Counted from the first letter of the stretch, positions 12,104-22,894 are shown. The stretch is DNA of 64,000 nucleotides from Siniperca chuatsi (GCF_020085105.1 NC_058061.1:7597284-7661283), one strand, 5' to 3'. The notes: generated from the sequence alone by a model not told the origin. Numbers and translations are program-made.

Positions 12104-13208
12104 TATGGCACTCAGCTTGTGGTGCTCAAAACGCCAAAAAATACATTTGAAAAACTGCTGCAAATTTGAGGTACTCGTACTTTATCTGAGTTTTTTAATC
12201 TCATGCCACTTTCTGCTTTTGCTTCTTATTTGACAGCTTTCGTTCACTTACTTTACAAATTAAGATTTTTGCACACCAAACATATGAAAATGTACAATTG
12301 GTAACTATTTTAACAATCATGTAGTAATTTTTCACTTCTAAAGTTCAGAATTTTTACAAATCAAACAATCAATCGATTAATCGAGAAAATAATCAGCAGA
12401 TTAAGCCATAATGAAAATAATCATTAGTTGCAGTCCTACACAGGGCCCATTTTTCTGCTTTGAGTACTTTTACTTTTAATACATTTTCCTGATTATACTT
12501 ACATACTTTTATTTAAGTAACATTTTTAATTCAGAGCTTTTACTTGTGTATTTTTACAGTGTGGTATTAGTACTTTTACTTAAGTAAAAGATCTGAATAC
12601 TTCCTCCACCAGAGGTATTTCCATTTTCTGCAACTTTATACTTCTGCTTCACTACATTTCAGAAGGAAATATTGCACTTTTTGCTTCACTACATTTATTT
12701 GACAGATGGCTACTATACTTTACACATTGTGATTTTACATGCAATCAATACGATGCATTGTTACAGATTAAACTATACAACGGGATATAGAGTAGTTCAT
12801 ATTAACTCAACCATATACAACATTTGAATGCTGCTTACATGTCACGTAATAATAATCCAATCATATCTTTATGATAATGTAACACTGACAATCCACAGCA
12901 TAATGAGTACTTTAAGTACTTTTTTCTGACAATACTTCTGTACTTTGACTTGAGTAAAATTTTAAATGCAGGGCTTTAACTTACAAAGGAATATCTTTAT
13001 ATTTAAATAAAGGATCTGAATACTTGTTCTACCACTGGAAGCTACACAGACAAGTTGGTATATGCACAAGGTCGGTTGCTGGATATTCTGGAAACACACA
13101 TGATTAAATGTCCCAAAACGTCAGAGTGATTAATCTGTTTGCTGGCTGTTGAAACCAGTTTTAATGCACCTTTTGTCACATACCAGAAGGCTATATCATA
13201 CGAGTCAT
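12104..13208. repeat. Long direct repeat 1, copy B
   Basis: Partner of 8,617-9,698, offset 3,510. Near-identical from 12,195 to the shared end CGAGTCAT at 13,208. The leading edge carries about 25 bp (GAGGTACTCGTACTTTATC) not present in copy A. Confidence 0.85.
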
Positions 13209-13835
13209 CATCCACTAACTGGCGTAGAAGTAATGGGACTAATTCCACTATTTATGACAAATCTATTGGGGGCACCTTTCGAAGAAATCACACTGGGTTG
13301 ACTTACAATATTATGTCTTTACCAACTGAATAAACCATTGGCCAAAACCAGAAAATGGCTAATGTTTGAAAAATAAAAGCAAGTTTAAATCAACAACATT
13401 CTCGTTGTCTTCGATCAATTGCTCATAATCCATAAGATCCAACACTCGTCTAACTGTTTATTATTATGAATAGATTTGTTTTTCAAATAGCCAGCCTGAG
13501 TCTCACAAATAATCTCTAATACCTTGACACAATATACTGCAGTGGTTCCTAACCTGGGGGTGGGGACAAGATGAGTGTCAGGGGTTTAGAGATCATCACT
13601 TGTGTAGAAAATAAGAAAAATCAAAACTGTGCTTTCCTCTTGTGAAATACTGTACAGTTTTAGGTTTTTTTCAAACTAAACAGTCTAATAAGGGGAAGTC
13701 ACAGGTAGTCGTTGCTTCATATTAAGAGTCACAAGCATAAAAAGGTCAGGTTGATCTATTGGGCAATGTGTGTGGAAACATTTTGCAGTCTACATTCAAA
13801 TGCGTGATTGGTCTCGAATTGTCTATTTATCAGTT

Positions 13836-14287
13836 CATCTTGGTTTCTCCATACTGCCCCTTTTTATAAATGTCCCATTCTCACGCACCATTTTAGATAT
13901 CATACGCAAAACAGAAAGTGCAGCCAAGTAGAAGGAAGCAACAGCAGATTATGTTTCTGTTAATATTTCCTTGTTTGCACGTGCATCCTTGTTTTTGATT
14001 TGATGGAACACGGTTGATGTTGATCCGATGTGGGATCAGCTCACTGAAATAATAGTCCTTGTGTAACACAAGTCACTGTAAACATTGAGCAACACCCATA
14101 TTCAACAACTGCAGCATGCTACCGGCGCCAAGATTTCTGACGAAATGAGTAACCAGAAATCTTCAGTCAGTTGCTCATAATCCTCAAGAACAACAGTGAG
14201 TCTCATGTTTGAATTGTTTTGTTTTTTCAAAATGCCACTCTGAGCTTGACAAAAATTCCTTTGTAATGCCTGTTCTTGGCAACTTCT
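13836..14287. repeat. Long direct repeat 2, copy B
   Basis: Partner of 10,525-10,977. It has a small extra block after AGAAATCTTCA (GTCAGTTGCTC) that copy A lacks. Together with direct repeat 1 it suggests a tandem segmental duplication of a region over 2 kb whose middle later diverged or was replaced. Confidence 0.85.
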
Positions 14288-15149
14288 AGTTGATAATGTT
14301 TGTGGAATTAATTTTTTATTTTAATTCAAAAAGTGAAATTTAGGTTGTCCAGATACCATTTATCTTTACCTGGTTTTGAGAGGAGTCAGACCTAACTTTA
14401 AAGAAATGAGACAGTGAGATCTGAAGGGGGGGTATGATATATTTACATCAGAAACTAAACTTAACAGTCTAGATGTAAAAAAATATATATAATTATTGAA
14501 ATTTGACAAGATTTGATGATTTAATGGTGATGTTCTCTCCATTTGATTAAATAATACTAAGATATTCATCATTAAATTGATTATTGCTGTATGTTGATGG
14601 ATATCTTTCGGTGCATTTGCCACCGCCAAATCAAAACCTAAAATTATAAACTCTGAAAATGATAAACTTCTGAAGTGTGAGATCAGCAACAGTGTGAGTG
14701 ATTTAGGAAATAGATTAAGTTTTAAGAGATGTCCCTGAAAGTTATTCAAACAAATAGCACCACCTCCTGACTCATTACAGCTATGACTACTAAGGATTTT
14801 GCCTCTGTAATGATTGATGACACCCAAGTGAGTAAAAACACTTGTTCAGATAGTTATAGCAATGGATAGAAATAAGAAATATGAGAGTATAAAACACATT
14901 TCAACTAAAAGAAAATGGAGAGAAGATAAAACAATTAAAGATGAATGAATTTGCAGCATATATAAATCCACCAGTTGTCAGCACATGCAAACTGTGTAAA
15001 TGATGATCTCTGCTCATTTTGATCTTTTATTTAAAGTCAAGATGAACAGAAGGCAACACGCACACCACTCGCTTTGTCTCTTTTGTGGTGCAGGGAATCA
15101 AATCCCCCAAAGATCCAGTAAATTCCTGCGCACACTTATCACCTCGGCA
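14288..15149. other. Unassigned stretch with one long minus-strand ORF
   Basis: A 153-codon open frame lies on the minus strand at 14,366-14,827. Its translation is rich in L, S and N and contains FFTSRLLSLVSDVNISYPP, and I do not recognise it. Its nearness to Penelope-like pieces makes a retroelement remnant possible. No other gene is seen. Confidence 0.35.
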
Positions 15150-15898
15150 TTGATTTATTTAAAAAAGGTCGACGTTTCGGACACAAGGACCTTTCTCAGG
15201 ACATATCAATCATAAAGTGACACAGTGCTTAAATCTAGCCCATAAGTGCATGATAGTCCACAGTTGTACATACAATATCATTAATCCTTTTTATATTACT
15301 AAAAAGGAAAAACATTGTTTAAAAAATAGTTGTATCTATATATACAAGACATAGCCCAAATCTACAGTGTGCAAATGTCCCATCGGTTCCTATAACTTTA
15401 AATTCATCCAAACCAAAAACACATTTTTGGGAGGACAGGCCCACCCAAAAAAAGAAAACAGAAAACCATGTGTATGTCATCTAGTAGTGTTGTGGGCAGG
15501 GGTTTTAAAGCGCTCAACTCAATCAAAATAATCAAATAGAGAATCATTCAAATAGAAAAGGGGGGCAAGACATAGACCAACTCTTAACAATCACACAAAA
15601 CAACAAGATGTAAAACACTACATACCATGTTAGATAAAAGTTTTTATATAAAACACACAGGTCAGTTATAAAAACATCTATTTTAGGAACTTGAACTCTC
15701 TCAATGCCAGTATACCAATATGAGGTCGGGGGATGTTTCATATGTGGACTGTATTTGTTTACATTTCTAATAGCAGAACGATGTTCTAGTCTTCGAAGAC
15801 CTAGTTGCCGATGTATACTTCACCACAAGCACACTTGATGAGGTATATGACATCAGTGGTTCTACAGGAAGTTGTGCCCAGGATTTTGTGCTCTTTGT
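15150..15898 (-). mobile_element. Penelope-like retroelement fragment, 3' end
   Basis: Minus-strand translation near 15,898-15,800 gives CRTTDVIYLIKCACGEVYIG, the start of a GIY-YIG domain of the Penelope-like type. The block ends on the left in GTCGACGTTTCGGACAC and GGACCTTTCTCAGGACATAT, the wording typical of the terminal repeat of these elements. Much of the interior is decayed sequence. It lies head to head with the next fragment, which contains the same GIY-YIG start on the other strand. Confidence 0.65.
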
Positions 15899-16029
15899 AT
15901 TTTGCTTGAATGTATCATTTATCTCACACTGACATTAGCTAAAATGTCTTGTCTTGATGAAATAAATAGGCTAAGTAAATAAATAAGCATGGCAAACTAA
16001 AAGGTGGCATAACTACTCCCCGAGGAAGA

Positions 16030-16472
16030 AAGAATAAAGGTAGCATTTTCGGAGGTCTGGAACCAGGCTACATGAAAAAAAGGCCTTTGCAATGCAATAT
16101 ATCTTGATTAGGGATTTAAATAAAGACCACAAAGACCTTTCTCAAGACCCCTCCAAGTCTTCTGTAGTGTGTGTCCTTGGATACTCAAACAAGGCACAGC
16201 AAACCAAACATTCAATCACAATACATTGGCATATCCTTACTAGTGACCCACAAGTTGGTGTACTGTACAAAGAATAACCATAAAGACAAACTGGTCCACT
16301 CAGATTGCCTTTTGTCATGCTTACCAGAAGGTAATTTCAAATGTGGTGGATGCGAAACAATGCCAACACACAACTAAGTGCATTTCCCTCTTCCACCCTG
16401 TGACAGGAAAAGAGCACAAAATCTGGGGCACAATATCCTGTAAAACCACTGAGGTCATATACCTCATACATG
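16030..16472 (+). mobile_element. Penelope-like retroelement fragment, cut by a Tc1-like insertion
   Basis: Forward-strand pieces read YTKNNHKDKLVHSDCLLSC and GNFKCGGCET (a Cys-containing block near the end of the RT region), then HKIWGTISCKTTEVIYLI, the start of the GIY-YIG domain. The text stops at the TA where the Tc1-like element begins (16,473). I do not find its continuation after that element. Confidence 0.65.
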
Positions 16473-16474
16473 TA

Positions 16475-17589
16475 CAGTATCTCACAGAAGTGAGTACACC
16501 CCTCACATCTTTGTAAATATTTTTTTATATCTTTTCATGTGACAACAGTGAAGAAATGACACTTTGCTACAATGTAAAGTAGTGAGTGTACAGCTTGTAT
16601 AACAGTGTAAATTTGCGGTCCCCTTAAAATAACACACAGCCATTAATGTTTAAACCGCTGGCCACAAAAGTGCGTACACCCCTAAGTGAAAATGTCCAAA
16701 CTGGGCCCAATCAGCCATTTTCTCTCCCCAGTGTCATGTGACTCATTAGTGTTAAAAGGTCTCAGGTGGAAGGACGTCCTGTGGTCTGATGAGACCAAGA
16801 TGAACTTATTTGGTTTAGATGTTGTCAACCGTGTGTGGCGGCAACCAGGTGAGGAGTACAAAGACAAGTGTGTGTGTCTTGCCTACAGTCAAGCATGGTG
16901 GTGGGAGTGTCATGGTCTGGGGCTGCACGAGTGCTGCCTGCACTACAGTTCATTGAGGGACCCATGAATGCCAACATGTACTGTGAAATACTGAAGCAGA
17001 GCACGATCCCCTCCCTTCGGAGACTGGGCCACAGGGCAGTATTCCAACATGTTAGCGACCCCAAACACACCTCCAAGACGACCACTGCCTTGCTAAAGAA
17101 GCTGAGGGTAAAGGTGATGGACTGGCCAAGCATGTCTCCAGACCTGAACCCTATTGAGCATTTGTGGGGCATCCTCAAACGGAAGATGGAGGAGCGCAAG
17201 GTCTCTAACATCCACCAGCTCCATGATGTCATCATGGAGGAGTGGAAGAGGACTCCAGTGGCAGCCTGTGAAGCGCTGATGAACTCCATGCACAGGAGGG
17301 TAACGGCAGTTCTGGAAAATTATGGTGGCCACACAAAATATTGACACTTTGGGCCCAGTTTGGACATTTTCACTTAGGGGTGTACGCACTTTTGTGGCCA
17401 GCGGTTTAGACATTAATGGCTGTGTGTTGAGTTATTTTAAGGGGACCGCAAATTTACACTGTTATACAAGCTGTACACTCACTACTTTACATTGTAGCAA
17501 AGTGTCATTTCTTCAGTGTTGTCACATGAAAAGATATAATAAAATATCTACAAAAAAGTGAGGGGTGTACTCACTTCTGTGAGATACTG
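16475..17589 (+). mobile_element. Tc1-like DNA transposon, internally deleted
   Basis: Flanked by TA on both sides. Terminal inverted repeats are about 235 bp, starting CAGTATCTCACAGAAGTGAG. Each holds an outer and an inner direct repeat (AAGTGAGTACACCCCT and AAGTGCGTACACCCCT), the IR/DR plan known from Sleeping Beauty-like elements. The transposase begins at VLWSDETKMNLFG (first catalytic Asp), so the N-terminal helix-turn-helix half is missing. A frame change lies near 16,870-16,900. From 16,940 the frame is open through DWPSMSPDLNPIEHLWGIL, which contains the second Asp and the Glu of DD34E, and it ends at 17,341. Not self-mobile. Confidence 0.9.
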
Positions 17590-17649
17590 TATATAGATAT
17601 ATATGTGTGGGTATATAATAAAAACCACGGAAGTTTCATCAGTGAGAAA

Positions 17650-17955
17650 CAACTCTGCTGAAGGTACTCCTTTGTTTGACCAGCCCGTCATGGAGCGGGT
17701 GGGAGACACTGTCCAAGATGGCATGTAGTTTGGCCAGCATCCTCCTCTCTGACACCACCGCCAGAGAGTCCAGCTCCACCCCCACAATGTCACTGGCCTT
17801 ATGGATCAGTTTGTTGAGCCTGTTAGTGTCCGCTACCCTCAGCCTGCTGCCCCAGCATGCAACAGCATATAGGATAGCACTGGCCACCACAGACTCATAG
17901 AACATCTTCAGCATTGTCCGGCAGGTGTTGAAGGACCTCAGCCTCCTCAGGAGTT
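17650..17955 (-). mobile_element. LINE 3'-region fragment (Rex/CR1-like)
   Basis: Minus strand gives LKMFYESVVASAILYAVACW and NRLNKLIHKASDIVGVELDS, the region after the RT core. It is almost the same as 34,145-34,445. It ends right at the outer edge of the left palindrome arm. Confidence 0.8.
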
Positions 17956-18227
17956 GAGGTTAACTAAGGTGAAGTTGTTTTTGTGTTGCAAAGAGTAACA
18001 AGTGGAAGAAACGTGAGTGGAAAACGCTGCGAGGCGGAACATGCAGAAAGAAAGCTCATTTTCTGAAACAAAAACAAATAATGACTGTGTCGCTATAAGA
18101 AGACATGACAGATACATACACAGAAAGAGAGCAGACTCAGTGTTTATCTTCCAGTAAGTTAAACACTTTGTATCAGTTTTGTTTCGTCCCGGAAACACAA
18201 CTTAACTTTTCCTTTAACATGTCAGGA

Positions 18228-18343
18228 AGCTCCGCAATGAAGCAGAGCATCAAAAATTCAATAAGACTCTTATTGATCCTCTCCACGGAAATCTTTAGTA
18301 AAAGGCGAAAGATTTATACGATCTGAAGAGAAATCAGAGTGAT
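18228..18343 (-). ncRNA. RNU5: U5 spliceosomal snRNA, left arm outer copy
   Basis: U5 snRNA of the major spliceosome; loop 1 holds exon ends during both splicing steps. On the minus strand the RNA starts near ATCACTCTGATTTCTCTTCA. It has the invariant loop 1 in CGCCTTTTACTAAAG, an Sm site in GAATTTTTGATG (five T, one fewer than most copies here), and a terminal stem GCTCTGC/GCGGAGC. Length is about 116 nt, as in other vertebrates. A 3'-box-like GTTAAAGGAAAAG follows. Mirror partner: 25,490-25,606. Confidence 0.93.
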
Positions 18344-18388
18344 CTACTTACACCGCGGCGCGAGACAACGATCACTTCAGCGGGGACA

Positions 18389-18562
18389 CGTGCTTCACCA
18401 CTGGTGTAGTTATTGATCTCACTCAATAACACAAACCACTAACTGGATGCTGTGGACAAACATGGCGCAGCTGGTGAATGTAAACTTTGCGCTGCTTAAC
18501 TGAGATATTTTTGAATCGCTTAGTCTGATGTCGAGTGGTGACGCAATGCATGCTGGGAGTTG
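18389..18562 (-). promoter_or_regulatory. U5 promoter: PSE and SPH/ZNF143-type distal element (left outer)
   Basis: On the transcribed strand CACCAGTGGTGAAGCACG lies at about -46 to -64, where an snRNA PSE belongs. CCCAGCATGCATTGCG lies near -200 and matches the SPH/ZNF143 (Staf) motif typical of vertebrate snRNA distal elements. The PSE call rests on position and on conservation with the diverged copy at 26,350. Confidence 0.8.
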
Positions 18563-19114
18563 AGGACGTCACTCTCGTTTGAGTTTCATTTTCTCCGTGT
18601 TTTTCCTTTTGCTTTCCTTTACCGTTTTAAGTTACTTTAAGTCTATTTGAGTGCAACACTTTACACGCAGACCGCAATGGCACCGACGGCGGTTCAGGTA
18701 GTTTGTGTTAAATCTCCAGTGTGACGGCCTTTGACTGCCCAGAGCCCGCAGATCTCATGCAGGACAGCGCCTCCATGTGGGAACAGACCTCACAAAACCG
18801 GTCTATGTCTCCTTTTTGCATTTCCCAAACAGCACTTTTAAAGTGCTTTATCACTGAGTAACACATATTATAGTGTTGCAGGTAGCGGGCATTTATTCCA
18901 AGAATAACAGACAGACTAACATAAACTCAAAAACAGCGTCTGACAAGACGGGATATCAGGCGCTTTTTTGTTGCTGTACAGTTTTAAACCTGTGTTTTCT
19001 GTTTCTGTTATGTATTTTTAAAAGCATTAGGATAACGGAAATAACGCAACACGTGGAGCCATCACGGAATAAGGTTGTTTTTTTTTTGTCCCAGAAACAC
19101 AGCAACAATCCAAT

Positions 19115-19180
19115 TGCATGGCTCTGTCCAAAGGTAACAAAATCCACGTCCCAGCACCTCTAAAGCTCACTAATTAACAT
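19115..19180. repeat. MITE fragment ('TTAGATGA' family)
   Basis: GGCTCTGTCCAAAGGTAACA and CACCTCTAAAGCTCACTAAT match the interior of the MITE at 7,078. It is mirrored at about 24,655-24,725 in the right arm. Confidence 0.6.
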
Positions 19181-19715
19181 GTCAGCGGAAGACTCATCCC
19201 CCCACAATGCACCACAGAGCGCCACAGGAAGTCATTGCTGCCTGTGGCCATCAAACTCTGTAACTCCTCCCTCTAAGTGTCAGTCTGTATGACCCTAAGT
19301 CACTAAACTGGACATTGATCATTACATCTCTGCAATACTTGAAATAATTGTGCAATATTCCGTGTTAATACTGCTGTGCAATAGACTCTTTTCAGTTTTA
19401 AATTCCTATTTATTGATATTTTTACTGCTGCGCAATATTCTCCGTCTCATTATAACCTTAATAAGCTAAATTTAACTTGACAGTTCGTGCACTATTTCTT
19501 TATACCGTATTATCATCATCAACCGGTAAACCCACTTTGTACTTCACACTTATTTTATTTTATACTTATACCCACCTGGTACTTAATTTATCTGACCTGT
19601 ATTATAGTGTATTATATTTTTTTGCTTAGTACTTCTATTCCTGTGTGCACTGACGTGATAGTGAGCTGCTGTGACAGTTTCCCCTCAGGGATCAATAAAG
19701 TATTTCTGATTCCGA
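19181..19715 (+). mobile_element. LINE 3' UTR fragment in the left arm
   Basis: From CAGCGGAAGACTCATCC to the tail GGGATCAATAAAGTATTTCT. It matches the 3' region of the minus-strand LINE at 33,604-35,062 (same family). It sits between the outer and middle U5 genes and is present at the mirror position in the right arm, so it was inserted before the palindrome formed or was copied by conversion. Confidence 0.85.
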
Positions 19716-19862
19716 TGTTAAATCTAAGTCGGACTAACTCTTGGCTGTGCATTGCACATTTTATTAGTGTACGCAGACTTGTGTGTGTGTGTGTGAATAT
19801 GTGTGTGTAATGATAATCGCTGTTAGAAACAGCTGACGCTTTTTTCCTTTAACATGTCAGGA

Positions 19863-19979
19863 AGCTCCGCAATGAAGCAGAGCATCAAAAAATTCAATAA
19901 GACTCTTATTGATCCTCTCCACGGAAATCTTTAGTAAAAGGCGAAAGATTTATACGATCTGAAGAGAAATCAGAGTGAT
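19863..19979 (-). ncRNA. RNU5: U5 spliceosomal snRNA, left arm middle copy
   Basis: Same RNA as the other arm copies: loop 1 CGCCTTTTACTAAAG, Sm site GAATTTTTTGATG (six T), terminal stem GCTCTGC/GCGGAGC, 117 nt. A 3'-box-like GTTAAAGGAAAAAAG lies downstream on the transcribed strand. Mirror partner: 23,859-23,975. With intact loop, Sm site and promoter elements it is a good candidate for an expressed gene. Confidence 0.94.
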
Positions 19980-20023
19980 CTACTTCACCGCGGCGCGAGA
20001 CAACGATCACTTCAGCGGGGACA

Positions 20024-20197
20024 CGTGCTTCACCACTGGTGTAGTTATTGATCTCACTCAATAAAACAAACCACTAACTGGATGCTGTGGACAAACATGG
20101 CGGAGCTGGTGAATGTAAACTTTGCGCTGCTTAACTGAGATATTTTTTGAAACGCTTAGTCTGATGTCGAGTGGTGACGCAATGCATGCTGGGATTA
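20024..20197 (-). promoter_or_regulatory. U5 promoter: PSE and SPH/ZNF143-type distal element (left middle)
   Basis: PSE-like CACCAGTGGTGAAGCACG at about -45 to -63, and CCCAGCATGCATTGCG near -200 to -218 on the transcribed strand. An ETS-like CCGGAAGCG stands just further upstream. Spacing is the same as in the right arm. Confidence 0.8.
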
Positions 20198-20527
20198 CGT
20201 TTTCGCTTCCGGGTTATCTCACATTTAAATTCTACTCAGCTGTCTCGGGTATTTTCGTGAATTTAATATAATAAGTTCAACCCAACAGTCAAAGGCACGA
20301 CAGCACGACACCCGCACCGTTACTCCCGCCATGTTGGTATTCACACTTTTAAATTAATCTTATATATTAACTTTCCGATGCATGAAATCATCATACACAG
20401 TAAACACCACAGGCGCAGATGAAACGCCTTTACTCGTGGAACCTGCACGTGTTTCACCAGGTGAGACATTAAAAGCCGGTCATCGGTGAAAAACGGCTCT
20501 AACTTTTTTTTCTTTAACATGTCAGGA

Positions 20528-20643
20528 AGCTCCGCTATGAAGCAGAGCATCAAAAATTCAATAAGACTCTTATTGATCCTCTCCACGGAAATCTTTAGTA
20601 AAAGGCGAAAGATTTATACGATCTGAAGAGAAATCAGAGTGAT
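20528..20643 (-). ncRNA. RNU5: U5 spliceosomal snRNA, left arm inner copy
   Basis: Loop 1 CGCCTTTTACTAAAG is intact. The Sm site has five T. The loop of the 3' stem reads TTCATA where the other copies have TTCATT, a variant shared with the mirror partner 23,196-23,312. A 3'-box-like GTTAAAGAAAAAAAAGTTAG follows. The PSE is present at 20,689-20,706, but the SPH element near -200 is absent, because similarity to the other units stops near 20,775. Confidence 0.92.
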
Positions 20644-20688
20644 CTACTTCACCGCGGCGCGAGACAACGATCACTTCAGCGGGGACAC

Positions 20689-20706
20689 GTGCTTCACCAC
20701 TGGTGC
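20689..20706 (-). promoter_or_regulatory. U5 PSE (left inner), no SPH element
   Basis: CACCAGTGGTGAAGCACG on the transcribed strand at the right distance. Neither an SPH motif nor an ATTTGCAT octamer is seen in the 100 bp around -200. Confidence 0.7.
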
Positions 20707-21168
20707 AACGTTAAATAAAACAAACCACTAACTGGATGTTGTGGACAAACATGGCGGAGCTGATGAATGTAAACTTTGCTTAATCTTATATATAAACTTT
20801 CGGACAGTCCTGCCACACAGCTCGGGTTTCTGTTGATGAGGAGTAGGAGCGTCCGTGAGGTACTGACGTTCAGATACACCTTCTTTAAGGTGACGTTAAC
20901 TGACGTGAATTTGTTTTTATTTACATGTAGTATATATGGTGAGACCTGGGGTATCCTCACTGTTCACCCAGCATCAAAAGTGTTCCCAGAGTGTTGGCTG
21001 AAAGTGTGTTTGAGAGACCCGAAAACAGATGAGGCAGGGCTGTTGCAGTTCAATTTTATAGCCTATGCATTTCTTTGTTGATGTGTGTCTGTCTGTGGTT
21101 TAAACATCCAAATATCTTACAGTTTTTCTCAATTGATAAAACACAATTTCTGAAACTTTGCTCCATTT

Positions 21169-22396
21169 GCTTAGTAAATATACTAAGCTAAGCTAACCAG
21201 CTGCTGGCTGTAGCTTATCTTAGTATATTTACTATACAGACACAGCAGTGGTATCAATCAGCTTACCCTCAGAAAGAAAGTTAATAAGTGTATTTCCCAA
21301 AATGTTGAACTTTTCATTTAACAAGAGGCTATATAGGCTCTTTGTTGACTTCTGGCTATTTATTGAAGTTAAGGATTGCACACAATTTCTCTTACAGTTT
21401 TTCTCAATTGCTAAAACACTAACACCCATTGGCTGAACAAAGTTCTCAGTTGCCTGGCCCCATTTAGCTAATTGTGCAGTCTGTTGTCGATACCTTAAAC
21501 CATTTCACATAAAGCACAATTTGCAGATCTCACTTAGACGTCTCAGCAAAACTCTAAACACATTCTGCACTCTTAATGCACATGTCGTCCATACTGGTAA
21601 ACACAAGCGGCAACAATCAAATACAAATAGATAACACACGTCATTGATTGAACACAACCACTCAAAATTGATGTAACCTGTTTCAAATGATGTGACACAA
21701 CCCACATAAGCCAGTTCAGAGAGCAAACAGGTTGTGCTCTGGCCTGACCCAGCCCAAAGACAGGAGAAGCACATTGATCACATGTTTACTCCTTTGATTT
21801 TTGGCCCTTTTAGTATTGTATACTGCAGTACAGTGCATTGTAGGCTGTATACTGTACAATGAACAAATCGTATGGCTCTGAACATTGTGCTTTCCATTTG
21901 TCAACAGTACTGACTGCTCAATAGATGTTGACTGGTTGCAGGTTCATTACAGTATCACAGAGACAAAGGGCGAGTTTGTGAGATGCAGGGTACAGTACTG
22001 TAAAAACAGGGGTACAAGGAGGAGGAAGAACAACAAAATCTTGCAAAGAGCAAAGCAGAGTAGTAATTTCTGATCAATTTTGAGCTACTATGATAGAACA
22101 TGTTTTTGCTCATAAGAAGACAGTGACGGAGAAATATTACATTTGTTTATTGATTAAAAATGTACTTCTCCCTGAGAACTATGTTTTGAACAATGTATTT
22201 TCTGTTTTTTGGTGTATTGTTTACTGACTGCTTGATAGTGTATATCATTTTGATCACTTGGTTTATGATTTGAGAGCAGTGCTTGATTTTGAACACAGGT
22301 AAAACTGTTTTGAGGCGAAAGTTTCATTTTGCGAGAGGAGTCAGAGGTTTTGTAAATAGTGCTTGAAGATGAGGTTTTGTGTTTAATGGTTTCAGA
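21169..22396. other. Spacer at the centre of the palindrome
   Basis: About 1.2 kb that is not inverted. It starts with a fragment of the 'TTAGATGA' MITE family (to about 21,310) and then the left and middle part of a mariner-like element. No host gene seen. Confidence 0.8.
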
Positions 22397-22445
22397 AAAT
22401 GGAGCAAAGTTTCAGAAATTGTGTTTTATCAATTGAGAAAAACTG
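21395..22445. mobile_element. Tc1/mariner-like nonautonomous element in the palindrome centre
   Basis: Ends with matching inverted termini CAGTTTTTCTCAATTG(C/A)TAAAACAC, each followed outward by TA (21,393-21,394 and 22,446-22,447). Length is 1,051 bp. The 62-codon ORF at 21,885-22,073 ends in a basic run (GTRRRKNNKILQRAK), perhaps a remnant of a transposase N-terminus, but no DDE domain is seen. Its right 49 bp belong to the right arm and are repeated, inverted, in the left arm at 21,120-21,168. Confidence 0.75.
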
Positions 22446-22633
22446 TAAGATATTTGGATGTTTAAACCACAGACAGACACACATCAACAAAGAAATGCAT
22501 AGGCTATAAAATTGAACTGCAACAGCCCTGCCTCATCTGTTTTCGGGTCTCTCAAACACACTTTCAGCCAACACTCTGGGAACACTTTTGATGCTGGGTG
22601 AACAGTGAGGATACCCCAGGTCTCACCATATAT

Positions 22634-22894
22634 CCATCCATCCATCCATTTTCTACCGCTTGGTCCCCGTTAGGGGGTCGCGGGTGACTGGAGCCTATCC
22701 CAGTGACTTCGGGCCTTAGGCAGGGCACACCCTGGACAGTGGCCAACTCGTCGCAGGGCGAACACAGACACAGACAAGGACAGACAACCATTCACTCACA
22801 CATTCATTCAATACGGGCAATTTAGAGTTATCAATTAACCTACACATGCATGTCTTTGGACGGTGGGAGGAAGCCGGAGAACCCGGAGAGAACC
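22634..22894. mobile_element. Short (ATCC)n-ended retroelement inserted in the right arm only
   Basis: A 261-bp block opening with CCATCCATCCATCCATTTTC and containing GGGCAATTTAGAGTTATCAA and GTGGGAGGAAGCCGGAGAAC, a very common teleost interspersed repeat. It is bounded by 13-bp direct repeats TCTCACCATATAT (22,621-22,633 and 22,895-22,907). The left arm has the single uninterrupted site at 20,932-20,944. The family name is uncertain; it is probably a LINE-mobilised sequence. Confidence 0.9.

Larger units (their letters stand above)
17969..21168 (+). repeat. Giant inverted repeat, left arm
   Basis: About 3.2 kb matching the reverse complement of 22,397-25,865. Landmarks pair in order: GTGAAGTTGTTTTTGTG (17,969) with 25,865; three U5 genes; a LINE tail; and the inner end TTTGCTCCATTT (21,168) with 22,397. 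By eye the arms differ only occasionally, apart from one 274-bp insertion in the right arm. The inner 49 bp (21,120-21,168) are the terminal piece of a mariner-like element. Confidence 0.95.

Noticed and set aside
13139-13333. ORF that looks moderately protein-like
   Set aside because: Its first part lies in a duplicated non-coding block also present at 9,640-9,698, and there is no family match.
14366-14827. 153-codon minus-strand ORF
   Set aside because: No recognisable domain, no splice or promoter context, and it sits among retroelement pieces; kept only as unassigned sequence.
17947-18198. Long ORFs on both palindrome arms (also 19,487-19,810, 20,776-21,081, 22,716-23,145, 25,636-25,992)
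   Set aside because: They run through U5 flanks and LINE tail sequence, are mirrored because the arms are mirrored, and resemble no protein family.
21885-22073. Transposase gene in the palindrome spacer
   Set aside because: A 62-codon frame with a basic tail only; no DDE/D domain, so the element is listed as nonautonomous.
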